Shown here: positions 1-9,466 of the stretch, piece by piece
Position numbering within the stretch: the first letter of the stretch is position 1
How the letters are laid out: the number at the start of each line of letters is the position of its first letter
DNA from: Spirogloea muscicola
Taxonomy: Eukaryota; Streptophyta; Zygnematophyceae; Spirogloeales; Spirogloeaceae
Length of the DNA stretch: 28,290 nucleotides
Reading direction: 5' to 3'
NCBI GenBank assembly: GCA_009602725.1
Contig: WELB01000271.1
Location: 120,233 to 148,522 of the forward strand
Made by a program: the position numbers and the translations under genes
Notes under the pieces: generated by a model
What the model was told of the DNA's origin: nothing
What the model saw: the letters and a program-made list of their open reading frames with translations, nothing else
Database searches by the model: none

Positions 1-542
<542 letters not shown>

Positions 543-1056
543 GTACCGTGCCATCACAAGTGCTTACTACCGCGGCGCAGCGGGCGCTCTGATTGTGTAC
601 GACATAACAAGGCCAGCGACGCTGGCGAGCGCGCCACGGTGGCTGGCTGAGCTCCGTGCGACGGCCGGCAGCACTGTGCGCATCGCGCTAGTCGGCAACA
701 AGACGGACCTGGCGCGCACAAGACGTGCGGTGCCCGTCGCCGATGCCGAGGCCTTTGCCCGTGCGGAGGGCCTTTTCTTCACCGAGACGTCCGCTGCGGA
801 CGCGTCCAATGTCGACCGCGCCTTCGCTGGCGTTCTTGCAGAGGCGTGTGCCGCACTTGGCCGCCGCCCTGTTGCTGCCGTTGCCGCTGCTGGCAATGGT
901 GACGGAGATGCCGCATCGGCGGCGCCCAGTCGCGGTGTGGCCATCCAGCTTCCAGGACGCTCAGCATTGGGCAATGATGGCCCCCTTGAGGCAGCTGTCG
1001 CCGCTCCGTCCCGCGTTGCTGCACGCCACACCTTATCTGGCTGTTGTGGCGCTTGA
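543..1056 (+). CDS. Rab GTPase, last exon (Rab11/RabA-like), partial
   Basis: Rab proteins are small GTPases that direct vesicle traffic on membranes, and the Rab11/RabA group acts in recycling and trans-Golgi to plasma-membrane transport. The exon opens just after the switch II region: the codons from 541 read [17 protein letters not shown], typical of Rab11. The G4 motif NKTD (in VGNKTDL) and the G5 motif ETSA follow at normal spacing. A long variable tail of about 75 residues ends in CCGA, a CCXX-type prenylation signal for membrane anchoring. About 170 codons are present, so the whole protein would be somewhat longer than a usual Rab. A GTG codon at 595 is internal, not a start. The exon is far more GC-rich than its 3' flank and has no frameshift or internal stop. 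Rab identity is firm; the Rab11/RabA class rests on motif likeness. The N-terminal half is outside the window or lost. Confidence 0.88.
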
Positions 1057-1246
1057 CCAGCCTAACCGAGATGCCAGAAGCCGACCTATGCTTTGACAGA
1101 GGTCGTGGAAGCCCACCCTGCGACCTCACCGCTTACTGGCGAGATCGCGAGCTCACCAAAGACCACCAGCTGCCAACCCCACTGCGCCATGGCCCTCAGC
1201 TCCAGTGTGGGCCTAATGACGGCCCCGAGTTTAGTGGTGTGGCGAT

Positions 1247-1682
1247 GACAATGCCTTGGCTGAGCAGCTTGGGCTGGCCAAGAGCGGGTATGAGGTATGA
1301 CATAGGAATGTTGGTCGCTTGATGGTCTAGGCCTCGTGATAACACAGCTTCAATTCCTTATTCTTTTGGTTGCACTGCAATGGACAGAACTAGGAGCTTG
1401 TCGGCTCCGGAGTAGCTCCTGTTGTGTCATGACCAGGCAAAAAAACACCCTGTGCCAAGAGAGTGACAATGCCTTGGCTGAGCAGCTTGGGCTGGCCAAG
1501 AGCGGGTATGAGGTATGACATAGGAATGTTGGTCGCTTGATGGTCTAGGCCTCGTGATAACACAGCTTCAATTCCTTATTCTTTTGGTTGCACCGCAATG
1601 GACAGAACTAGGAGCTTGTCGGCTCCGGAGTAGCTCCTGTTGTGTCATGACCAGGCAAAAAATCACCCTGTGCCAAGAGAGC
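1247..1682. repeat. tandem duplication, 2 x 218 bp
   Basis: Units 1247-1464 and 1465-1682 are nearly identical, differing at only a few positions, so the duplication is recent. Both lie between the Rab stop codon and the AATAAA signal and so would fall in its 3' UTR. Open frames of about 60 codons in the units are by-products of the repeat. Confidence 0.92.
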
Positions 1683-1774
1683 GCCTCGAATGTAGCAGAT
1701 GTTGACCAGAATGCAGGCTTTCGTAGACCATATGCTGCATGGGACACAGTTCCTTCCAGATATAATAGTTGCTG

Positions 1775-1780
1775 AATAAA
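1775..1780 (+). promoter_or_regulatory. candidate polyadenylation signal AATAAA
   Basis: A canonical AATAAA lies about 720 nt after the Rab stop codon in moderately AT-rich DNA. It is the first good candidate downstream of the exon on this strand. Use by the gene is inferred. Confidence 0.45.
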
Positions 1781-1954
1781 ATCTCATACCCAATGGCATG
1801 TGGCTTGTGTGTTGTTTATCAGATATTTCAGTACGTCTGGTACACCGATAACTAACATTTTCAGGTGAACGGAACTTAGATCAATCTGTCGTCTTGTTGC
1901 CATAAGGTCTTATGACACGTATGACTAGCCATGCACATCTGCTTCGAGGTATCA

Positions 1955-2262
1955 CACTTGTCCACCGTATTAGTTTACAACATGATACAGTATTGACATG
2001 TACAGATAATGATGTACGACTTTGTCACCCTTGACAATGATGGTACACGTCTCTTCCTCTTTCACAAGCAAAAAAGCTGCGCGCAAAAGTGTAGCACTAC
2101 TGCTCTAACACTTGTCCATCGTATAAGTTTACAACATGATACAGTATTGACATGTACAGACAATGGTGTACGACTTTGTCACCCTTGACAATGATGGTAC
2201 ACGTCTCTTCCTCTTTCACAAGCAAACAAGCTGCGCGCAGAAGTGTAGCACTAATGCTCTGA
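1955..2262. repeat. tandem duplication, 2 x 154 bp
   Basis: Units 1955-2108 and 2109-2262 both begin CACTTGTCCA and end in TGCTCT plus two or three bases. They differ at roughly one position in twelve, so this duplication looks older than the 218-bp one upstream. No function is apparent. Confidence 0.9.
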
Positions 2263-2807
2263 TTGCCACACCGTTCCTTTTACATCATACATCAAGAGAA
2301 TATTTATATGTATGCGAAGCCACGATAAAATTAATTGTACTTCAACACTGCAGCCTGCTTTTTGGGTTCATGTCGACTTCTCATGTTGTGAACTACAATG
2401 TCGTGGACCTCAACAACCCTCAATGTAAATATATAGCGTCGTCTATCATATGCCATGCTCGTGTTACCCGGAGACATGCTTTTGTAATCATCAAGTTATT
2501 CACGACGCGTACTCTAAGTAATACCTTTGGAAATGTTGTCCACTTGCGTCATGCTCTGATAGCTGGCTTCACGGATGATGTCAGGGCACATGTGAGCCAT
2601 GCAGATTGCCATCCCCGAGCACTGAGATGACAAAAAAGCACAGTACGACCACTCACAAGCACGGCAGTCGGAGAGTGACTGGCAGACGATGGGACTGAGT
2701 AAAACATCGACTACCCGGAGGTAAGCTAATATCAGGAGTCCAATGAGTGGGCGCTTGTGACGTCCTGATTCCTTCACACACAGTTTGTCAAAATGCAGCA
2801 GCTGCCA
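2263..2807. other. AT-richer intergenic or intronic DNA
   Basis: The composition is more AT-rich than the transposon region to the right. The 155-codon plus-strand frame at 2163-2630 runs through the tandem repeat and resembles no protein family I know. The only coding hint is the minus-strand segment 2525-2621, listed separately. Confidence 0.4.
2525..2621 (-). CDS. possible internal exon, unknown product
   Basis: On the minus strand a T-rich tract ending CTCAG (2622-2626) precedes 97 nt of open reading frame that is followed by GTATTA, a plausible donor, at 2524 and below. The open frame reads SGMAICMAHMCPDIIREASY and continues to a lysine at the donor. It looks protein-like, but I do not recognise the family and no partner exon is visible. 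It may be chance; the splice-like flanks are the main support. Confidence 0.22.
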
Positions 2808-2872
2808 CGCATCTACCACCACGCATCTACCACGCATCTACCACGCATCTACCACGCGATCTACCACGCTGA
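2808..2872. repeat. 11-bp tandem repeat
   Basis: About five units of ACGCATCTACC occur in a row. Single-base changes, such as an extra G near 2860, mark the last unit. Confidence 0.85.
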
Positions 2873-2877
2873 AGCGC

Positions 2878-3217
2878 TGTAGTGCAGGACCGGCCAGAGT
2901 CGGTGGTCTCGACGGAGTCTACTTGGATGTGTCGCGGCATGACCAGTTTCCCTGGGATGGCATGGGTCCCACATGCTGGTTGCCAGGTCAGCGGCTTATC
3001 TGCCGGGCTGGCCGACCAGCTCAGCCTCCCCGCGATTTTTCCCGCCGGTCGGGCCAGGGCCATAAGACACTGGATGGCAGGCAGCCCTTGCTCTTCTCAA
3101 CACCTTCGGGCCCTCCAAGTCCGGTCGCTCCCCAGTCGCCGCCGCTGCTGCCGCCGCCGCCGCTGTCGCAGCCGCCGCCATTGCCAAGGCCATGGCAGCT
3201 GCTGCATTCTTACAAAA
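2878..3217 (+). mobile_element. GC-rich LTR-like fragment
   Basis: The stretch starts TGTAGTGCAGG and contains GCC/CTG trinucleotide tracts like those in the transcribed part of the plus-oriented LTRs elsewhere in the window. It runs directly into an LTR fragment. Similarity is by composition and pattern only, so the family is not assigned. Confidence 0.3.
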
Positions 3218-3381
3218 GTTAGGGGTTTGTACGTCCTTATTGGAGGAGTTCGGAGCTAGGGGGTTTTGGGACTACCACCCTACATAGTGATACGCCAGCG
3301 CACACGGTGCATACTCGCGCACATAGTGCAGCGGAAGTCTTACCCTGAGGCGCCGCCACAAGGCGGCGACTCTACTGAGGG
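3218..3381 (-). mobile_element. family A LTR fragment (3' part)
   Basis: The fragment matches the 3' part of the minus-oriented LTR at 16885-17515 (shared GGAGTTCGGA and CAGCGGAAGTCTTACCCTGA). The conserved hairpin is at 3351-3368. It is cut at 3381 by the end of another LTR. Confidence 0.7.
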
Positions 3382-4732
3382 TGTAACGTCCCTGTCCCTA
3401 ATCATAAAGTTAGGGTCAGGACGTCCTGTTTGGGTTTCGGACATAGTGTAACGTCCTTCCTGTTTGGGAGAACCAAACGGTCCTGGTAAACGGCTTCACG
3501 CGCCTCACGCGCCAGTCACGCGCGGCGCGCGCCAGTCACGCGCGGCACGCGCCAGTCCCCAGGACTCATGTACCATTCGTCAGGCTCGCGCCACGCGAGC
3601 CCGCACCTTGCGCGTCACGAGCCAGTCGTATCCTCTTTGTGCGGGTCCACTCCTTCGGGGGCCGGACCTTGGGGCTACCCTCGTCACACCCTTGGGGGAG
3701 GGGTAGCAGGTGGAACGCTATACGTAGTAGGCCGAGGCCAGACTCTTCAGTCGGACCAGTGACGCCCAGAGAGAGGCATAGCCCTGCTTGCCTACTCCGG
3801 CAGCCTCCGCCCCAGCCCTGCTGCTGGCGTCTGCTGCCCAGCCCGTCGCCGCAGCTCGTCGCTGCGGATATCGCCGGCTCTCTGTAAGTGATATGGTTGC
3901 GCCCCATCTGAGGACAGCTACTAGACCAGACCCTCGGTTGAGTCGCCGCCTTCTGGCGGCGCCTCAGGGTAAGACTTCCGCAGTATTTTGTGATGCACTT
4001 GAGTGCACCGTGTGCGCTGGCGTTCCACTATGTAGGGGAGTAGTCCCCAGACCCCTAGGTCCGAACTCAGTAAGGACGTACTATCCCCTAACTGCGTGTA
4101 TAGAGATCAGGACGTCACACAGGGTGTTTCGGAAACAAACCCCCTTACAGAGTGGAACGCCTCTTCACACAGCGCACATATACGTGCACATAGCGCAGCG
4201 GAAGTCTTACCCTAAGGCACCGCCGGAAGGCGGCGACTCGACCGAGGGTCAGCAGCTGTCCCCGAAAGGCGCGGCCATGGTATTTACAAGGAGCCGGCGA
4301 GGCCCGCAGCAACGAGCAGCGGCAACGGGCTGGGCAGCAGGCGACGGCAGAGCTGTGGCGGCGGCTGCGGCAGCAGGCAGCAGCAGGGCTGTGCCTCTCT
4401 TGGTGTCACGGGTCCGACTGAGAAGTCTGGCCTTTGCCTAATACTCAAAAGCATTCCATCTGCCACGCCTCCCCCGAGGGTGTGACAAGGGATCCCCCCC
4501 AAGGTCCTCCTCCGGAGGGGCGGGCCTGACCAATGGGGACACGAAGCGACGGCCGTTGGGCGGTGCAAGGAGACACGAGACGGCGCCCATTGGGCGGCAC
4601 CAAGGAGGCACGGCGCGGCGCCTCGGGTGGCTCCAAGGAGGCGCGAAGCGCCGCCTCCTGGACGGAGCACGTGCGGTATGGAGCCCGGGGCCTCTTACCG
4701 TACTTAGCTACATATAGTGGAGCCAAGCTACC
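3382..4732 (-). mobile_element. family A LTR interrupted by another LTR
   Basis: The minus-oriented LTR has its 3' terminus at 3382 (TGTTACA on the minus strand) and is split into 3382-3446 and 4120-4732 by the plus-oriented LTR at 3447-4119. Across the insertion, TTTCGGACATAG is continued by AGGGTGTTTCGG, matching the unbroken order in other copies. The hairpin is at 4218-4235. The 5' start is missing: the LTR stops at 4732, where element 1 begins. Confidence 0.8.
3447..4119 (+). mobile_element. complete family A LTR, nested
   Basis: The LTR runs from TGTAACGTCC to GACGTCACA, 673 bp, with TG and CA ends. In order it holds a GC-rich U3 with short CACGCGCCAGT-like repeats (about 3500-3555), a TATA-like CTATACGTAG near 3719, CTG/GCC-rich DNA, a GTAAGT near 3885 and the hairpin at 3944-3961. 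It sits inside another LTR in opposite orientation. The flanks CATAG and C-AGGG could be a target duplication that has lost two bases. Confidence 0.85.
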
Positions 4733-5377
4733 TGTGACATCTCTGCATCTAAACACACAGTTAAGAGTCGGGGTGTCCTGGTTTAAATTCGACATAGAAT
4801 GTTTTGGAGACAACCCTCATACAGGAGAACGCCAACGCACATATGCGCACAGAGCGCAGCGGAAGTCTTACCCTGAGGCACCGCCCTAGGGCGGTGACTC
4901 TACCAATAGATTTACGGAGAGCCGGCAGGGCCCGCAGCGATGAGCTGCGGCAACGGGCTGGCAGCAGGCGGCAGCAGCAAAGCTGTGGCGGCGGCGGCAG
5001 CAGCAGGCAGCAGCGGGGCTGGCTAGGCAGCAGCGGGCTTTGTCTCTCTCGGGCGTTCGTCCGACTGAGCAGTCTGGCCTCGGCCGGCTACAGATAGCGT
5101 TCCACCTGCCACCCCTCCCCCGAGGGTGTGACGAGGGTCGTCCCAGGGCCCACCTTCGGAAGGACGGGCCCAACAATGGGGACACGAAATAGCGTGTGTG
5201 ACGAGGGCAGCCCCGAGGGCCCACCCTCGGCGGGGCTCGCCCAAGAGCGAGCCCATCGGTAATAGCCACACAGGGTGCAGCAGATCGACCGGCACCGTTG
5301 ACACGCCCCAACGGTGACGAGACGACCCTGGGAGGTTTCCCGCAACGTTGGCACGCCCTAACGGCGGGAACGTTACA
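4733..5377 (-). mobile_element. element 1, 3' LTR
   Basis: The LTR is 645 bp and on the minus strand begins TGTAACGTTCCCGCC and ends GATGTCACA. The hairpin at 4879-4896 is the perfect palindrome CACCGCCCTAGGGCGGTG. A CTATCTGTAG at the TATA position (around 5095) is degraded. It abuts the polypurine tract at 5378-5389. Confidence 0.92.
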
Positions 5378-5389
5378 TACCTCCCCAAT
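5378..5389 (-). promoter_or_regulatory. element 1 polypurine tract
   Basis: The minus-strand sequence ATTGGGGAGGTA ends directly at the LTR start TGTAACG. The same position reads AAGTGGGGAGGTA in copy 4 (26571-26583) and AAGTGGGGATGTA in copy 3. Known role: primer for plus-strand DNA synthesis. Confidence 0.75.
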
Positions 5390-5447
5390 GAAATGTTCAC
5401 GTCCCCGGGAATACGGACAGGACATCAGCGGAAACAACCCGAAGAGA

Positions 5448-6300
5448 TTACGTGTGACGGGTGCGTCCAGCACTACGACGCATAGGTGTGATATGCCCCT
5501 GTGCATGATATTCACGGAGAACGGACGGGCAATTGGCAAGATTGGTTGAAGTTTCCCATGTATTGTGCTCAGGCCCAAAGCCTAGCCACTTGACCAGATA
5601 CTCTCGGGACTTATGTCGCCAACGGAGGCTGGCGCGGTGAGACGAGATCTTATCCACCTCAAACGCTTCCTCGCCCGCAACGACAAGGGAAGGAGGGGGC
5701 GGGTGGACACGACCATCCGTATGGTATGGCTCGAGTTGAGACACATGGAAAACGTTATGAATTTTCCAATGTACCGGTGTATCGATCGCATATGCGACCT
5801 GGCCGACCAGGTGCATGACACGGAAAGGTCCAACCCACTTTGTTAGCAACTTAGGCGTACCAACAGCCCGCAAGACTAAGTGCTTAGTGCTCAATAGCAC
5901 TTGGGCACCGACGTCGAAGGACACATGCCTGCGATGGCGATCAGCATAATGCTTCTGCCGGTTCTGAGCAATTATCAAGATTTGCTTAGCCCTCAGCTGA
6001 GCTGCCAGGAGAGTACCGGTGAAGCTTACAGCGGCCGGAACGCGCTCCGGCATACCCACCTGCAAAGGTGATCGGGGATGCTGACCATAATTCAGGAAGA
6101 AGGGTGTATTTTTGGTAGTCATGAAAGGCATTGTTCACAGCATATTCCGCCGGAGCAAGATACACATCCCAGTCAGTTTGACTGGGATTTACGAAGTGCC
6201 TGAGCATTCTTCCAAAACCCGATTCATCCATTCGGTCTGGGGATGGAAAGCCGTGGACATGGATTGCTTCGTGCCGTGAAGCCTGCACACTTCCTCTCAG
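5448..6300 (-). pseudogene. element 1 integrase C-terminus and chromodomain
   Basis: The main open frame (5448-6131, 227 codons) holds the integrase C-terminal domain with WVGPFRV (residues 99-105, the GPY/F motif), then VHWKIHNVFHVSQLEPY (120-136), and a chromodomain at about 156-209. The three expected aromatic cage residues are present: F157, W182 and F185. Known role: chromodomains steer chromovirus integration to methylated histones. Before it, a remnant of the catalytic core (MSTAFHPQTE) is spread over two other frames between 6131 and 6290. Near 6290-6300 the core is fused to the end of RNase H, so the zinc-binding domain and the first catalytic aspartates are deleted. Confidence 0.88.
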
Positions 6301-6886
6301 CCCACCAAGCTTGACGCCTGCTCAATTGCTGCTGTGTGTAAAAGTAGGTCAACGGGCAATGATCCGTTACGACCGTAAATTCGACACCCTCGAGATAGCA
6401 TCGCCACACACGGAGGGCGTGCAGAACAGCAAGGAGCTCCTGCTCACCCGTAGCATAATTCCGCTCTGCAGGACTGAGCAGGCGATTTTCGAATGCTAGG
6501 GGATGACCCTCCTGCAGGAGAACAGCACCAATGCCGATCAAAGAGGCGTCACATACGACTTCATATGGCACGCCTTCTCGAGGCAAAGCCAAAACGGGTG
6601 GTGATACCAGGACCCGTTTTATATCCTCAAACGCCTTCTGGCATTCGGACGTCCACCCCCATGGTACGTCCTTACGATTGAGCTTCGTAAGAGGAGATGC
6701 CATGCTTCCATATCCTTGAAGGAATTTTCGGAAATAGCTTGCGAATCCCAAAAAGGAACGCAACTGCGGCACAGTCCGCGGCACAGGCCGGTCCTTTACT
6801 ATTACTGTCTTTTTGGGGTCGACGCGCACCCCGTCTTGCCCACCACTTGCCCTATGTACGTTAATTCGGGCTGGTTGAATACACAC
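6224..6886 (-). pseudogene. element 1 RT end and RNase H
   Basis: The 220-codon frame carries the RT connection (VRVDPKK at 20-26, LRSFLGFASYFRKF at 42-55) and then RNase H. The catalytic residues appear present: D113 in VCDAS, E150 before LLAV and D175 in VTDH. RNase H degrades the RNA of the RNA:DNA hybrid during reverse transcription. The frame overlaps the RT frame upstream by a frameshift near 6840. The last 25 residues, after QAWW, come from the fusion to out-of-frame integrase DNA. Confidence 0.88.
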
Positions 6887-7044
6887 TTGGAGGTCTTGGC
6901 ATACAAATGATTTTCACATTGCAACTGCAGAACTTTCCGCAGGTGGCGTACATGATCCTCAGGCGTATTACTGAATACCAGTATGTCATCCAGATAGACC
7001 AGCACGAAGTCACACAAAAGGGGTCCAAAGACTTTTGTCATCAC
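6802..7044 (-). pseudogene. element 1 RT palm segment with YLDD
   Basis: The frame continues RT after a one-base frameshift at about 7045. It has YLDD at residues 17-20 followed by ILVFS, the metal-binding active site of reverse transcriptase. The first codon is GTG and is internal to the ancestral protein. It is open for 80 codons and then shifts frame near 6840. Confidence 0.88.
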
Positions 7045-8321
7045 TGCCTGAAGGTGGCAGGTGCGTTGGTCAGACCAAAACTCAGCACCTTGAATTGGAA
7101 GTGTCCGACAGGCGTACGAAAAGCTGACTTCGGAACGTCCTCAGGAGTGATACGAATTAGATGACACCCACTCTGCAAGTCGAGGGAGCTGAACACTCTA
7201 GCTTCCGCGAGACGATCGAAGAGATCATCGATACGAGGCAACGGGTATCGGTTCTTGACAGTGAGCTTGTTGAGGGCTCCGTAATCGATGCACATCCGAA
7301 GACTACCCTCCTTCTTCTTAACGAAGAGCATAGGTGCACCATACGGGGACTGCGAGGGCTCAATGTGGCCTTTACGGAGCAATTCCGTCACTTGGGATTG
7401 CATCTCTCGAGATTCGAGAGGACTCAGTCGATACATGGGACGGTAAGGCGGCACAGCGCCAGGCTTCAATGGAATTGTATGAGCCACGCCTCGATGGGGA
7501 GGCAATCCGTCTGGAAGTGCATCCGGGAACACATCCGAATACTCTGCCAATGAGTTGTCAAAAGCCGGACTACGTGAGGCCACGATGCTCACTTCAGAGT
7601 CAGGGGGAGACTCAGCCATCACAACACCCAAATATGTAGCCGAAGCTGGTTGTGTGCGAAGAAGCTTCTTCATCCGCACAGCTGAAAGCCGCAGAGAAGA
7701 GTCTTGCATGGGTGGTGGTACACAGGAATTGTCGACGTTGTGCAATGTAAAACGACGAGGTCCACTGCGGCCGACACAAGTGCGCTGTTTACAATCAAGC
7801 ACGGACGTTGTGGCACAGAGCCAATCATCACCTAGAATTACATCAAAAGTAGACGACAAATCAATGACTTGACAAGACACAACCGTCTGGTAACTTTGGA
7901 TGCGAAGGGGCACTTTGCAAAGGCCCAAGACTTTTACATGTTGACCATTGGCCTTTGTAGCTTGCAATACATCAATGGGTTGCACAGGCAAGCCATTGTT
8001 ACACACAAAAGTCTTACTAGCACAGGATACCGAAGCACCTGTGTCTACAAAGATTTGGGCTGGTTGACCAGCCGCTAGGCCGGTGAACAGCATACTTGGC
8101 ATCGAAGCACAAAGTGCAACGTCACCTGCCGAAGCAAGACTGAATTTGAAAACTACATAGATGAGAAGTTTCCTGGGTGATCTAGCAGCACGAGGTACTA
8201 CGTGGGGATGGCTTGCTGTGTAGCGACAGAGCAAGGACAAGCCCGGTGGTGGTGGAGGATTCAGTCCTCGCCTGCATTGGACGATGAAAAACACAGGGTC
8301 GTGAGCCCCATGATGATTCAC
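7041..8321 (-). pseudogene. element 1 aspartic protease and N-terminal RT
   Basis: This 426-codon frame is the longest in the window. The protease has the catalytic DTG at residues 93-95 and ILGDDWL at 162-168. RT follows, with [10 protein letters not shown] (345-354), [12 protein letters not shown] (357-368), [12 protein letters not shown] containing the first catalytic aspartate D381 (378-389), and [10 protein letters not shown] (415-424). The frame ends at a stop caused by a one-base shift at about 7045. The apparent start methionine is not a real start; the ancestral protein continued from gag through 8322-8557 in another frame. Protease cuts the polyprotein and RT copies the RNA genome. 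Both sets of active-site motifs remain intact although the polyprotein is broken. Confidence 0.92.
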
Positions 8322-8557
8322 TCACTTCAGATACATTTGAGCAGCTGATTGCACTTGGTTGCGGGGAACCCAGACAACAAGGGGACCACCTTTCACCAAG
8401 GCCTGCATTAGCGTATGCAGGGAGCGTACTACGGGGACAGGGAATTGCGGACAAGCATGTCCTACATGGTCAAATAGCATTTGCACATCATGCAGTTGAG
8501 GACTCCACACAGTACTTAAGGAAAGGCACTCACGTTTGCCCTTGCCTCTATACTGCC
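8322..8557 (-). pseudogene. element 1 gag-pol linker
   Basis: When the solo LTR and one target copy are disregarded, the gag frame at 9467 is in phase with this 78-codon segment, so gag and pol were probably one reading frame. It ends in a stop at 8322 and the protease frame is shifted relative to it. No domain is recognised in the segment. Confidence 0.65.
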
Positions 8558-9466
8558 TGTGACATCTCTGCATCTAATCACACAGTTGGAGTCAGAATGT
8601 CCTGGTTCGGATTCGAGCAGAGGGTGTTTTGGAGACTACCCTCATACAGGAGAACGCCAACGCACATCCGCGCACAGAGCGCAGCGGAAGTCTTACCCTG
8701 AGGCACCGCCCTAGGGCGGTGACTCTACCAATAGACTTACCGAGAGCCGGCAGGGCCTGCAGCGCTGAGTTGCGGCGACGGGCTGGCAGCAGACGGCAGC
8801 AGCAGAGCTGTGGCGGCGGCGGCAGCAGGCAGCAGCGGGGCTGGCTAGGCAGCAGCAGGGCTGTGTCTCTCTCGGGCGTTGGTCCGACTGAGGAGTCTGG
8901 CCAAGGCCTACTACTTATAGCGGTCCTCCTGCCACCCCTCCTCTGAGGGTGTGACGAGGGTCGCCCCCAGGGCCCTCCCTCGGAGGGGCGGGCCTGACAA
9001 GGGGACACGATGAATACAAGAGGCTGGCACACAGGGCCAGAGGCCTGTAGCACGAGTCCAAGGGACTAGCGCCAAGAGGCCGGCGCGCGAGTCCAAGGGA
9101 CTGGCGCGATGCACAGTGACTAGCGCCAAGGAGGTGGCGCGCCAGGCCAATAGCCTGGCTCACGGGGCCAAGGGACTGAGGCATGCGGACACAGGACCGA
9201 GGCCATGCAGCCCATGAAGCCGTGGGAGCTGGCCAATCCGGCCAGCCCGCAGGGCGCTGGCCCGAGGGAGAGCTGACCCACCCGGCCAGCCCGCCGGCTC
9301 ACGCCCTACGGGCTGGACGGGGTACGGAGCCCGGGACCCTCGAACTGTACTTAGCTACACGGAGTGCAGCCAAGCTATCCGCACCGTTTGGGATCCAAAC
9401 GGTAGATACGCTAAGGTCATGTAAGGTTATTGCGCACCGTTAGCACTCTCACTCTCAAACGTTACA
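8558..9466 (-). mobile_element. solo family A LTR inserted in element 1
   Basis: The LTR is 909 bp. On the minus strand it runs from TGTAACGTTTGAG to GAGATGTCACA and is flanked by CTGCC at 8553-8557 and 9467-9471, a perfect 5-bp target duplication. It has a TATA-like CTATAAGTAG (minus strand, 8911-8921), CAG/GGC-rich DNA at 8790-8860, a GTAAGT near 8738 and the hairpin at 8704-8721. It carries about 245 bp in U3 that the LTR at 25907-26570 lacks. It formed by recombination between the LTRs of a second element that had inserted here, splitting gag from pol. Confidence 0.95.
8704..8721. other. conserved LTR hairpin (representative copy)
   Basis: CACCGCCCTAGGGCGGTG is a perfect 18-bp palindrome: 7-bp arms with a CTAG loop. 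In element sense GAG before it and CTC after it extend the stem past a one-base mismatch, and GGTAAGACTTCCGC follows. The same 18-nt structure occurs at 3351, 3944, 4218, 4879, 11410, 12557, 14674, 15734, 15904, 17039, 18212, 25261 and 26053. Its position downstream of the TATA-like box places it in transcribed R or U5. Confidence 0.85.

Noticed and set aside
567-1031. 154-codon minus-strand ORF opposite the Rab exon
   Set aside because: It is the low-complexity shadow (Ala/Ser/Arg) of a GC-rich coding exon.
2163-2630. 155-codon plus-strand ORF
   Set aside because: It begins in the 154-bp tandem repeat, has AT-rich non-coding composition and resembles no family.
4886-5578. 230-codon minus-strand ORF over the element 1 3' LTR
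   Set aside because: It runs through the polypurine tract and LTR and consists of the translated CTG/GCC tract and U3. Similar frames exist in every LTR copy and shift between them.
8603-8618. GGTTCGGATTCGAGC in LTRs as a tRNA B box
   Set aside because: No A box at the right distance and no cloverleaf; the motif is simply part of the conserved LTR 3' end.
8558-9466. The recurrent TGTGACATCTCTG... unit as a SINE or other non-LTR repeat
   Set aside because: It has TG...CA ends and a 5-bp target duplication, and equivalent copies flank an internal region with a tRNA-Met primer site and polypurine tract. These are LTR properties.
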